A program made the position numbers and the translations under genes. The notes beneath the pieces are model-generated. The model was given only the letters and a program-made list of their open reading frames with translations, made no database searches and had not been told where the DNA came from. A DNA stretch of 64,000 bases from Streptomyces sp. ITFR-16. GTDB lineage: Bacteria > Actinomycetota > Actinomycetes > Streptomycetales > Streptomycetaceae. How positions within the stretch are numbered: position 1 is the stretch's first letter; each line of letters begins with the position of its first letter. The stretch is from contig NZ_CP134609.1 of the NCBI RefSeq assembly GCF_031844705.1, positions 1,736,001 to 1,800,000 of the forward strand, written 5' to 3'. Below are positions 50,188 through 58,077 of the stretch, in pieces.

Positions 50188-50218
50188 GCCGCACCCCCTG
50201 ACCGGGGGCGCGGACCGG

Positions 50219-50728
50219 TCAGGACTGCTCGGCGGCGACCTTCCGCAGCCAGCGGCGCGTCTGACGCCGGTTGGCCAGCAGCACCACGTCGGTGCCGGAG
50301 CCGAACTCCTCGATCTTCGCCATCACGCGGGGCCGCATCTTGCGCCGGTACGTGGCGACGTACTTGATCACGCCCCAGTGGATGCGGTTGTGCACCCCGT
50401 TGCCCTTGTGCCCGGCCCCGTGCCGGATCTGCCGGGAGAAGATCCCGTACAGCGCCGCCACGGTCGACACGTCCATCAGGACCACCGTGTCGCAGGCTTC
50501 GAGCCGTACCTGCAGCGTCGAGTTGTAGTTGCCGTCGATCACCCACCGCGGCTGCGATACCAGCTCGCGCTGGACGTCGGTGAACTTGTCCATGGGCAAC
50601 GCGTTCCACTCGTCGTCGTAGAACGCGGCGTCCAGGTGCGTCACCGGGGCGTCGAGGATCCTGCCCAGTTCGCGGGCCACGTGGGATTTGCCGCTGCCTC
50701 CGCAGCCGACGATGGCGACCTTCTTCAT
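50219..50728 (-). CDS. P-loop kinase related to adenylate kinase/topology modulation protein
   Basis: 169 aa. Walker A GCGGSGKSHVA at residues 8-18, THLDAAFYDDEWNALP as the substrate-side motif, WVIDGNYNSTL and VVLMDVSTVAAL. The layout is that of FlaR/topology-modulation-type nucleoside or nucleotide kinases. It may phosphorylate a modified nucleoside or nucleotide made by the TS-like enzyme. The ATG at 50728 has TGGAGCACC upstream; an internal hairpin and a likely promoter precede it. Confidence 0.8.
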   Translation of the reverse strand: MKKVAIVGCGGSGKSHVARELGRILDAPVTHLDAAFYDDEWNALPMDKFTDVQRELVSQPRWVIDGNYNSTLQVRLEACDTVVLMDVSTVAALYGIFSRQIRHGAGHKGNGVHNRIHWGVIKYVATYRRKMRPRVMAKIEEFGSGTDVVLLANRRQTRRWLRKVAAEQS

Positions 50729-50768
50729 GGTGCTCCAGCGTAGAGAGGTTCGGGTGTCCGGCGGGCCC

Positions 50769-50793
50769 ATCCTCCGGGACGCGCCCGGAGGAT
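50769..50793 (-). terminator. hairpin between two halves of the operon
   Basis: Perfect 10-bp stem ATCCTCCGGG / CCCGGAGGAT with a 5-nt loop in the 96-bp gap between the glycosyltransferase-like and P-loop kinase genes. It may attenuate transcription, so the operon could be two units: TS/carbamoyltransferase half and kinase/sugar half. Confidence 0.55.
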
Positions 50794-50824
50794 CCGCGCG
50801 CCGTGGTCGATCGAGTGGTCTGCA

Positions 50825-51877
50825 TCAGGCAGCCCCCCGCTTGGGCGCGGTGGCCTGAAGGAGGCCGTGCAGGACGGACTCCAGGGTGTTGACCTGCTTG
50901 CACAGGCCGAACAGGCGCAAGCGGTCCACGCACGCGGCGATCAGGGCGGCGTGCTGCTCGGTGCCAGCGATCTCGCGTAGGTAGGAGAGGCGTTCGAGCA
51001 CGTCGCTGCCGGAGCGCACGACCAGCTCCTTCGGGACGAACCGGTCGGCGAAGCGGATGTTCGCCGGGGCCAGCGGCAGGCAGCCGGCGAGCACGGCCTC
51101 GAAGATGCGCTGGGTCATCTGCCCGACGACGGCGTACCGTTCGGGCAGCATGAGCACCGTGGCCAGGGACCGGCCGTAGACGCCGGCAGCTTCCTCGAAC
51201 GGGATCCGGCCCGCGAAGCGGACGTGCGGCCAGCGGCCGGTCTTGGTCCACTTCCCGGCGACCAGGTGCTCGACGCGGGCGGCTGCCGGGGCGAAGAAGC
51301 GGTCGAAGGGCTCGTCGCGGTCGTACTGGTTGCCCACGTAGCCGAGCGCGAGATCCCGGGGCCGCGCCGCCAGGGTGAGGGGATCGGCCTGGGCGAGGAG
51401 GTCCTCGGCGACGGGGAAGAGCAGCGAGTGCGCGCCGAGCGTCGGGGCGAGCGCGGCCTCGCAGACGCGGGTGTGGTCCGTACGGCGCCACACGCTCTCG
51501 GCGCGCAGGGTGCGGTCCTTATCCCAGATGACGGTGGGCGTCCGGTGCCGGGCCGTGTAGTAGTTGATGAGCTGGGCCTGCCGGTGGAGGTCGCAGGTGT
51601 GCCCCTCGCTGCCACACACAGTGGTGTTGCGGCCGGGGATCGCCCAGCGCCACTCCAGGAACAGGGCGTCGATGCCGGGCAAGCCGTCGTCGAAGGTGTA
51701 CGCGCCGCCGAGGTCGTCACCGGCTTCGAGGCGGTCGCGGTCGGCTTGGAGGAAGACGATCTCGTGACCCCGGGTAAGGAGGGCGTCGATGAAGGGGCGG
51801 CGGTGGCTGCGGCCTCCGTCGGGAGTGTCGGTGACACCGTTGCCGAGGAAGCCCCAGAAGCTGTATCCGATCTTCAT
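50825..51877 (-). CDS. glycosyltransferase-like protein
   Basis: 350 aa. Ends in a GT-B-like C-terminal domain: GRIPFEEAAGVYGRSLATVLML, RIFEAVLAGCLPLAPANIRF and DRFVPKELVVRSGSDVLERLSYLR (the E-x-x-x-C/A-G pattern). The N-terminal half reads IGYSFWGFLGNGVTDTPDGG and GIDALFLEWRWAIPGRN. It probably transfers a sugar in the product. ATG at 51877 overlaps the carbamoyltransferase stop (ATGA); the in-frame ATG at 51889 is an alternative. Confidence 0.75.
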   Translation of the reverse strand: MKIGYSFWGFLGNGVTDTPDGGRSHRRPFIDALLTRGHEIVFLQADRDRLEAGDDLGGAYTFDDGLPGIDALFLEWRWAIPGRNTTVCGSEGHTCDLHRQAQLINYYTARHRTPTVIWDKDRTLRAESVWRRTDHTRVCEAALAPTLGAHSLLFPVAEDLLAQADPLTLAARPRDLALGYVGNQYDRDEPFDRFFAPAAARVEHLVAGKWTKTGRWPHVRFAGRIPFEEAAGVYGRSLATVLMLPERYAVVGQMTQRIFEAVLAGCLPLAPANIRFADRFVPKELVVRSGSDVLERLSYLREIAGTEQHAALIAACVDRLRLFGLCKQVNTLESVLHGLLQATAPKRGAA

Positions 51878-53604
51878 TTGGTGATCCACCGCCCTTCGAG
51901 GAGCAGGGCGTCGAGGCCGGAGTTGGCCAGGCAGTCCAGGGCCATCTCGGGTGTCCCGCAGATCGGCTTGCCCTTGACGTTGAGGGAGGTGTTGATCAGC
52001 ACGGGGATGCCGGTTCGGCGGCCGAAGGCCGTCAGCACTGCGTGCATGAACGGGTTCTGCGACCGGGTGACGGTCTGCAGGCGGGAGGTGCCGTTGGCGT
52101 GCACGATCGCCGGCACCCGCTCGTGCGTCAGGTCCGTCACCCCGGAGGCCATGGACATGTACGGGGCCGGCTGGCCGAGGGTGAAGAACTCGGCGGCGCG
52201 CTCGGCCGGGACCATGGGGGCGAAGGGCCGGAACGGCTCGCGGAACTTCACGGTGGCGTTGAGCCGCTCGACGACGCCGGGCTCCAGCGGGGAGGCGAGG
52301 ATCGAGCGGTTGCCCAGGGCACGCGGCCCGGCCTCAACGCCTCCCTGGAACAGTCCGGCGATCATGCCGTGGGCGAGCTGGTCGGCGAGGAACTCGGCGG
52401 TCTCGATGCCGAGGGTCTTCTGGCGCAGGCCGGGCCAGGGGGTCAGGTCGAGGGGCTGGTCCTCGTAGGAGGGGCCGAGGTAACAGCGGCGGGCGATGCC
52501 GGCGACCGGGCGAGGGCTGCGCCCATCGACATGCACGGCGAGGGCGGCCCCGATGGCGGTTCCGGCGTCTCCGGGCGCCGGCGGGACGAACACCTCGTCG
52601 AAGATGTCAGCCTCGATGATCTTCCCGATGCTGACGCAGTTCGTGGCGACGCCGCCGCCCACGCACAGGCGCCGGGAGCCGGTGAACACACGGGCTCGGC
52701 GGGCAAGGTGAACCATCACCTGCTCGGTCCGCTCCTGGAGGGCAGCCGCCAGGTCTCGGTGGACGTCGGTGAGCGGCTCGCTCGGGTGCCGCTCGGGGCA
52801 GGTCTCAGCGACGAACCGCCGGGATGTCCTCGGGTATCCCGAGGTGAGGGTGCGCGTCGGGAAGTAGCCGGGGTGGATGCGAAAGCCCGTGGCCGTCGTG
52901 CGGACGGCCGTGGTGAACAGGTGCCGGAAGCGGGCTGGGTCGCCGAGGGCGGCCAGCGCCATGACGGTGCCTTCCTCGTCGCCCCGCCGCCAGCCCAGGT
53001 GCTCGGTGACGGCGCCGTACACGTAGCCGAGGGAGGCCGGGTCGTTGATCGCTTCCAGGGTGTGGACGCGGGGGTGCTGAACGCCGTGGCCGTGGGCGAT
53101 CGTGGTGGTCTGCCGCTCGCCGAGGCTGTCGACGACGAGTACGGCCGCTTCGTCCCAGCCGGAGGCGGCGTAGGCCGTGAGCTGGTGGGCTCGGTGGTGC
53201 AGGACCGATGTGACGCGGGCCGAGGGGAACTGGCTGCCGAGGACGCGCAGCCGCCGCCGGGTGCGCAGGGCGACCTTGGCGAACCCGTGGGCGCGAGCCA
53301 GGCTGCGGTCGCGCGTGGCCGACGAGAGCGCCATGCGCAGGGCGACGGGCGACTCGGCGAGGTAGCGGACGGGCTGGAAGTTGTAAGCGACGGCGTCCAC
53401 GTCGCTGGCGCTCAGCTTGGCCTGGTCGAGGAGCCAGCCCACGGCGCGAGCCGGGTAGAGCTTGGTGTGCTTCTGCTCGGAGAGGCGTTCCTCCTCGACG
53501 AAGCCGACGAGTTCACCGTCGACGAGAAGGGCGGCCGAGGAGTCGTGGGTGTACGAGCACAGGCCGAGGACGACGGAGGGGGTGCGCTTCATGGCGGCGG
53601 TCAC
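51874..53604 (-). CDS. O-carbamoyltransferase (NodU/CmcH/TobZ family)
   Basis: 576 aa. The N-terminal Kae1-like domain has GLCSYTHDSSAALLVDG and the metal-binding SVLHHRAHQLTAY (His136-x-x-x-His140), VLVVDSLGE and the later LCVGGGVATNCV. The C-terminal domain has FQGGVEAGPRALGNRSIL, EPFRPFAPMV and PVLINTSLNVKGKPI, all standard for NodU/CmcH. It transfers a carbamoyl group from carbamoyl phosphate through carbamoyl-AMP to an alcohol. The GTG start overlaps the stop of the TS-like gene (GTGA), so both are made together and the TS product is a likely acceptor. Confidence 0.93.
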   Translation of the reverse strand: MTAAMKRTPSVVLGLCSYTHDSSAALLVDGELVGFVEEERLSEQKHTKLYPARAVGWLLDQAKLSASDVDAVAYNFQPVRYLAESPVALRMALSSATRDRSLARAHGFAKVALRTRRRLRVLGSQFPSARVTSVLHHRAHQLTAYAASGWDEAAVLVVDSLGERQTTTIAHGHGVQHPRVHTLEAINDPASLGYVYGAVTEHLGWRRGDEEGTVMALAALGDPARFRHLFTTAVRTTATGFRIHPGYFPTRTLTSGYPRTSRRFVAETCPERHPSEPLTDVHRDLAAALQERTEQVMVHLARRARVFTGSRRLCVGGGVATNCVSIGKIIEADIFDEVFVPPAPGDAGTAIGAALAVHVDGRSPRPVAGIARRCYLGPSYEDQPLDLTPWPGLRQKTLGIETAEFLADQLAHGMIAGLFQGGVEAGPRALGNRSILASPLEPGVVERLNATVKFREPFRPFAPMVPAERAAEFFTLGQPAPYMSMASGVTDLTHERVPAIVHANGTSRLQTVTRSQNPFMHAVLTAFGRRTGIPVLINTSLNVKGKPICGTPEMALDCLANSGLDALLLEGRWITK

Positions 53605-54551
53605 CTTGCCCCCGCCGTCGCGGCGCGATTGGTCGAGCGCCGCTCCAGCTCTTCGTACCAGGCGGTGAGGGCTTGGCCGAGGGGCCCGTCGATCGTGTCG
53701 GCCGCCCGCCACGCCTGCTCGCGCTTGCCGTCCTTCCACAGCCGGTAGCTGCGCAGCGTCTCGGCCATCGCGTCCCAGCCGGGGTGGCCGGTCACGTCAC
53801 GGGCCTCGACCTGGTCGAGCAGGCCGCCGAAGCCGTTCCAGGGTGTTCGCAGGTCCGGCATGATCTCGCTCGCCGGGAGCGAGGTGAGCATGTCGGCCTG
53901 CTCGATGTGCTCGTCGTAGATGTGCAGCGAGCCGATGTGCAGGTGAAACTCGCCGAGTTCGGCGTCGAGCCATCCGGCGACCAGCTCGTGCAGCACGGTG
54001 TAGAAGAACACGTCGTACGGCATGCCGATCCATACGTCCTGGCCGCGCATCATGGTCGCCATGTGCAGGCGGCCGGCGCGCAGGTGGAACCGGAACCCAA
54101 GGGTGCACGGCACGTCCTTGTGCCCTGCGGCGTCCTGGGCCGGGTCGTAGAGCTGGATCAGGGCGCGCCGGGAGTCGGGGTCGGCCTGGAGGATCTCGAC
54201 GACGCGGGCGAGCTGGTCGACCTTGCCGGCCCAGTTCCGCATCCTGGGGCCATACGCCCCCAGGAGGACGCCTTCGTCGGCGAACTGCCGCAGCCGGTTG
54301 TTGTAGTCGAAGATCCACGGGGCGTCGGAGCCGGACAGGTGCCAGACCGTCTCGGCGACGGCGAACGCCGGATTCACGATGCGGGCGGGCGGGGCGTAGA
54401 GCAGGCGGGCACGCGGCTGGGTGAGCAGCAGGTGCACATCGCGGACTTCGTGGGTGGCCATGCCCCGGGGGCTGATCTTCTCGCCGGACTTGGCCAGCGT
54501 GACGGCGCCGGAGAACAGCTCGGCGATGCTGTCGGCCGTGAGGGATGTCAT
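53601..54551 (-). CDS. thymidylate-synthase-fold enzyme, probable cytidylate C5-hydroxymethylase or methylase
   Basis: 316 aa. TS landmarks: AETVWHLSGSDAPWIFDYN, RRALIQLYDP, nucleophile Cys149 in DVPCTLGFRF, Arg169 and Asp172 in MMRGQDVWIG, and His210/Tyr212 in GSLHIYDEH. The Asn that in dUMP enzymes contacts the pyrimidine (LPFNI in bacterial TS) is Asp180 here (MPYDV). Asp at this site is what dCMP hydroxymethylase and CMP hydroxymethylase MilA have and favours cytidylate. The His after the Cys is Thr150. It thus likely adds a one-carbon unit to C5 of CMP or dCMP. Overlaps carbamoyltransferase and glycosyltransferase genes by 4 bp each. Confidence 0.87.
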   Translation of the reverse strand: MTSLTADSIAELFSGAVTLAKSGEKISPRGMATHEVRDVHLLLTQPRARLLYAPPARIVNPAFAVAETVWHLSGSDAPWIFDYNNRLRQFADEGVLLGAYGPRMRNWAGKVDQLARVVEILQADPDSRRALIQLYDPAQDAAGHKDVPCTLGFRFHLRAGRLHMATMMRGQDVWIGMPYDVFFYTVLHELVAGWLDAELGEFHLHIGSLHIYDEHIEQADMLTSLPASEIMPDLRTPWNGFGGLLDQVEARDVTGHPGWDAMAETLRSYRLWKDGKREQAWRAADTIDGPLGQALTAWYEELERRSTNRAATAGAR

Positions 54552-56395
54552 CGGACGGGTGCTCCTTCGTCCTTGGGCGACGCAGCGGCGCCCGGATGGT
54601 GGTGGGTGGAGTCGTCGGCCCTCGGGCCGGAAGTGGCGCGGTCGGTGATGAGCCGGGCGATCCGAGTGGCGCTGTCGCCGCGCCACCGGCAGACCGCGTC
54701 CAAGGCCGCCCGCGGGATCGGCGCAGGGCCCGCGCGCAAGCCGGAGAGTGCTTCGGCGACCTCACCGGCGGCCTCGCACCGGGTCGCCAGTCCGTGACTG
54801 TTCAGGCCCAGGGTGCGTTCGCCCGGCGGGCCGATTTCGAGGACCGGGATGCCGAGCAGCGCAGCTTCGATCCCGCACGTCGAGTACGCGCTCGCCAGGA
54901 CGTCCGCGCCAGCGAGGCAGCCTCGGGCTCCGACTCGGGGATCGGCCACCGCGATGGGCGGCCCGGCGTCCCGCTTCACCAGAGCGGTGAAGGCGTCGGC
55001 TCCCTGCGCCGGGTGTGGAGCGATGACGAGCCCCCAGTCGCCGTCCGCCTCGGCGAGCCCGTCTAGGAGGAGGTCCGCGTGAGACTTGAGGTGATCGGGA
55101 TTGAAGGGCTGGCAGGCCCACACCGCGATCCGGGTCGGCACGCGTCGGCCCCCCGGAGCGAGCAGGTTCTCCAGGTACCGCCGTTGTGTTTGGCGGCTCA
55201 GGCTGGTGAGGACGTCGAAGCGGGGCTGCCCAAGGACGTGCACCTCGGCCTCGGGGTGGCGCGCCCACCCTCGGCCCAGGGCAAGGTCGCGCTCGCCCAT
55301 GACGATGATGTCGCGGCTGTGCAAGGCCGGCCAGGCGACCGATTCCGGCGTCCACGCCCCGTGCTGGACGTGCACCGAGTTCGCTCCGTGCCGCTCGGCG
55401 GCGTGCGCGGCCAGCACGCCCAGTGGGCTGGTGTCGTTGCTCAGCAGGACGGTGTGCGGCCGGGTGGTCGACAGGATGTCGTCGAGCCAGCTCTCCGCCC
55501 GCACCACCGTCCGCCACGACGGTTGGGTGCAGCCCCCGCTGGTCTCCAAGAGAACGGACAATAGCCTTACGAGCCGGGCAAGTTGGATGCCGTGGCCTTC
55601 CACTTGGACGACGTGCTCGTCGTCGGGGCGGTGGAGGCCCTCGGCGGTGCCGGAGACGGTGAAGAGGTCGCTCGGAGCCGCGCGCAGCTCGAAACCCATT
55701 ACCGGTCCCGCGCTGCATCGCTCGGCGGCATCAGTGGCGAGATCGAGCAGGAGGCTCCTCTGCCCGCCTCGCGCCAGCTCGGCGAGAACGGGGGTCAGCG
55801 TGGCGGCATGGCGGGAGGTCCACGACAGCGCCAGAACGTCCTGCCGTCCGAGATCCGAGGGGAGCGGACTCGGCTCAGTGTTCGCCGTACTCGTCCGGGC
55901 GCGGTTCCGGAGCTGGGCGGAGCGGGTCGGGTTGTGCGGTGCCGCAGCACCGAGCACGTACGCGACGCCGGACCATGTCACGGTGTAGGCCAGGTACTCC
56001 CGCGAGCTGCTCGAACGCAGTCCCACGAGCCCTTCGTAGGGGGCCAGGATCAGGGGCCCCGGGGCGGAGGCGAACGGTGCCCAGGAGTTCAGGGCCAGGA
56101 GCTTGCGCACGATCTCGGCGACGAAGCGTCGCACGGGGACGTGCTGAACGTGGAGCCAGTCGGCTCCGCCCGGGGTGGCGGCCCACTTGGCGCTGTAGCG
56201 GTCGACGGCCTCCATGACGTCTTCGACGCCGGAGCGCAGTAACTGCTTGTCGACGGCCGTCGCATCAAGGTCCGTCGTGTGGATGTGGTCGGTTCGCGCG
56301 TGCGCCAGGGCGCTGGTTCCGACGAGAGTCCACGTCGGCTTCCCGACGGTGGAGGAGCGGACCAGGCCGAGGCCACCAGTGGTGCGGGGGCTCAC
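54548..56395 (-). CDS. large GT-B-like glycosyl/glycerophosphotransferase (KpsC/CDP-glycerol-type)
   Basis: 615 aa. The C-terminal 300 residues follow the capsule/CDP-glycerol transferase pattern: VLLSNDTSPLGVLAAHAAERHG, SVHVQHGAWTPESVAWPAL, DIIVMGERDLALGRGWA, VLGQPRFDVL and YSTCGIEAALLGIPVLEIG. The QHG motif and the later C-G-I-E-A-A motif are the donor-site elements of this GT-B group. The N-terminal 300 residues are helical and unrecognised. Together with the CMP-sugar synthetase it is the natural acceptor enzyme for a CMP-activated sugar. GTG start overlapping the HAD stop. Confidence 0.78.
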   Translation of the reverse strand: MSPRTTGGLGLVRSSTVGKPTWTLVGTSALAHARTDHIHTTDLDATAVDKQLLRSGVEDVMEAVDRYSAKWAATPGGADWLHVQHVPVRRFVAEIVRKLLALNSWAPFASAPGPLILAPYEGLVGLRSSSSREYLAYTVTWSGVAYVLGAAAPHNPTRSAQLRNRARTSTANTEPSPLPSDLGRQDVLALSWTSRHAATLTPVLAELARGGQRSLLLDLATDAAERCSAGPVMGFELRAAPSDLFTVSGTAEGLHRPDDEHVVQVEGHGIQLARLVRLLSVLLETSGGCTQPSWRTVVRAESWLDDILSTTRPHTVLLSNDTSPLGVLAAHAAERHGANSVHVQHGAWTPESVAWPALHSRDIIVMGERDLALGRGWARHPEAEVHVLGQPRFDVLTSLSRQTQRRYLENLLAPGGRRVPTRIAVWACQPFNPDHLKSHADLLLDGLAEADGDWGLVIAPHPAQGADAFTALVKRDAGPPIAVADPRVGARGCLAGADVLASAYSTCGIEAALLGIPVLEIGPPGERTLGLNSHGLATRCEAAGEVAEALSGLRAGPAPIPRAALDAVCRWRGDSATRIARLITDRATSGPRADDSTHHHPGAAASPKDEGAPVR

Positions 56396-57084
56396 ACCGT
56401 GCTCCCCTCGACGAGCTGCTTGGCGGGGAGGAGGCTCAGCAGTTCCCTGGGGGACGAGACCGTCTCCGGGGCGGGAGCCGTCGGCTGCCCGTAGCCCCAC
56501 CCAGCGTGCACATAAGGGACGCCGGCGCGTGCGGCCGACTCCTGGTCGACCGCCATGTCACCCACGTAGACGGCGGAGGCGGGGTCGACTCCCAGGTCGA
56601 CCAGCGCCAGGAGGAGCGGGTCCGGGGCCGGCTTCGTCCGACCCGCGCCGGCGGGCGTGCGGATGGTCGCGAAGGGACACCCGAGGCGCGCGAGGAGCGG
56701 GGCCGCCCGGTCGACGTGCTTGGACGTCACGACGCCCAGCCGCCAATCGGCGGCCACGAAGGCGTGGAGCGTCTCGACGATGCCGGCGAACTCCTCCGCG
56801 AGGTGCGCGGTGGCCACGGACTCCACCTCGTACGTCCTACGGACCGCCTCGGCATCGGTCACGCCCAGGCGCTCCATGATGTCCCCGAACTCGCGACCCA
56901 GGTGGCGCTCGTAGTCACGGAACGGGAGCGCGACGCCATGGACCTCCCGGACCCTCTGCCACGCCCTCCGCATCACGGGACGCGTGTCGAGGAGGACCCC
57001 GTCGAGGTCGAGGAGAAGAGCGCGCGACCCGTGGTCGCTCGGCGCGGCCGGACCGGGTGGCGATCCGCAAGCGGGAACGGTCAT
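56392..57084 (-). CDS. HAD phosphatase (phosphoglycolate-phosphatase-like)
   Basis: 230 aa. Motif I LLLDLDGVLLDT (Asp-x-Asp present), motif II GVVTSKHV, motif III Lys in TKPAPDPLLLAL and motif IV VYVGDMAVDQESAARAG. A cap domain follows motif I. It could dephosphorylate a sugar phosphate, parallel to KdsC in the KDO route. First gene of the 13-gene operon. ATG at 57084 with GAGAGGAC upstream. Confidence 0.87.
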   Translation of the reverse strand: MTVPACGSPPGPAAPSDHGSRALLLDLDGVLLDTRPVMRRAWQRVREVHGVALPFRDYERHLGREFGDIMERLGVTDAEAVRRTYEVESVATAHLAEEFAGIVETLHAFVAADWRLGVVTSKHVDRAAPLLARLGCPFATIRTPAGAGRTKPAPDPLLLALVDLGVDPASAVYVGDMAVDQESAARAGVPYVHAGWGYGQPTAPAPETVSSPRELLSLLPAKQLVEGSTV

Positions 57085-57115
57085 GATCGTCCTCTCGTCA
57101 GGGTGTCGTCGTGCC

Positions 57116-57598
57116 TCAGAGGGCCGAAGCCGGGGCAAGTTCCAACTCGGGGTACTGGGCCGGACCGCCGGCCTCCTCGAACGCCGCGTCGAGCAACGCC
57201 ACGTGCAAGCGGTCCCATCGCCCTCGGGACTGCAGAGCACGACCGTGGCGGGTCAGGGCCCACGCCTTGAGGGCCATCGGGTCCTGCATGAAGTTCCGCG
57301 CGTTCTGCCGCAGGACGGCGGGGGTGAACACCCTGAGATTGAGGCCGGTGCGCCAGAACTCAAGCCACCACTGGCACATCAGGAGCGGACCCGATTCGTC
57401 GTCCTTGACGTGATCGGGATGGTTACGCACCCAGATCGGGTCCAAGTCCGGGTGTGTGCTCGCGACTTCGAGCATGCGGCCATGGGCCTGGTGCACTGCC
57501 AACTCCAGAGACTGGCGGTGCTGCTGGCGACGCTGGGCGATGTGCACCGCGGACGCGAGGGCGATGGTGGTGGCCAGAGCGAGAACGGGACGGTTCAT
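57116..57598 (-). CDS. DUF6082-family membrane-anchored protein
   Basis: 160 aa. An N-terminal hydrophobic helix (LALATTIALASAVHIA) then helices: HGRMLEVASTHPDLDPIWV, LLMCQWWLEFWRTGLNLRVF and RGRWDRLHVALLDAAFEEAGG. The layout is that of DUF6082 proteins, common in Streptomyces secondary-metabolism and regulatory loci. It lies 31 bp upstream of the HAD gene, in the same direction, so it may be the true first gene. Confidence 0.75.
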   Translation of the reverse strand: MNRPVLALATTIALASAVHIAQRRQQHRQSLELAVHQAHGRMLEVASTHPDLDPIWVRNHPDHVKDDESGPLLMCQWWLEFWRTGLNLRVFTPAVLRQNARNFMQDPMALKAWALTRHGRALQSRGRWDRLHVALLDAAFEEAGGPAQYPELELAPASAL

Positions 57599-57692
57599 CT
57601 GCGACCTTTACTCGAGGATGGATGGGACGGTGTGGCAACCGGCGGCGGCATCCGGGGCAGTGGTGGTCGCCGTCGTGCTCGCTTGAGGAGAG

Positions 57693-57947
57693 TCAGGCCG
57701 CGTCCGGCGGGCCGTCAGCCGAAGGCGAGGTCGATCCGTCCGGCACGGCCGGCAGGCGCGCGAGCCGGTGAAAGCGCGAGAGGTCGAAGCCACGCCCCTG
57801 AACCTCACCAGCGGGCACGGCGAAGAGGTCGATCCCCTCTTCGCTGGGTGCCGAAGGGGCGGCCTCCCTGATGGCGAGGAGCGCTTCGCCCTGCTCGCGG
57901 TGCGGCAGGAGGCGCGGCGCACGATCGATGTGTCCCTCGAAAGTCAT
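57693..57947 (-). CDS. small protein of unknown function
   Basis: 84 aa: FEGHIDRAPRLLPHREQGEALLAIREA, IDLFAVPAGEVQGRGFDLSRFHRLARLPAVPDG. Good G/C third-position bias. ATG at 57947 after CCGAGGGCTGACC. It lies between the DUF6082 gene and a tiny membrane protein. Not recognised. Confidence 0.55.
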   Translation of the reverse strand: MTFEGHIDRAPRLLPHREQGEALLAIREAAPSAPSEEGIDLFAVPAGEVQGRGFDLSRFHRLARLPAVPDGSTSPSADGPPDAA

Positions 57948-57960
57948 GGTCAGCCCTCGG

Positions 57961-58059
57961 TCAGGTGTATTTGAAGATGAAGACGAGCACGACGCTCACG
58001 GTGACAATCAGGGCGATCTGGGCGCTGATCTGCCGCCAGCCCCAGCCCTTCCTGTCCAT
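57961..58059 (-). CDS. 32-residue single-helix membrane peptide
   Basis: ATG 58059 to TGA 57961 encodes MDRKGWGWRQISAQ followed by a hydrophobic helix IALIVTVSVVLVFIFKYT. A short basic/aromatic head and one 17-residue membrane helix ending FKYT are typical for small regulatory membrane peptides. It starts 18 bp after the stop of the 202-aa gene upstream. The ribosome-binding site is weak. Confidence 0.5.
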   Translation of the reverse strand: MDRKGWGWRQISAQIALIVTVSVVLVFIFKYT

Positions 58060-58077
58060 CCAGCGCAGCGGACGCCT

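Noticed and set aside
52042..53748. 568-codon plus-strand frame over the carbamoyltransferase
   Set aside because: Antisense shadow; the minus strand has all NodU/CmcH motifs and operon overlaps.
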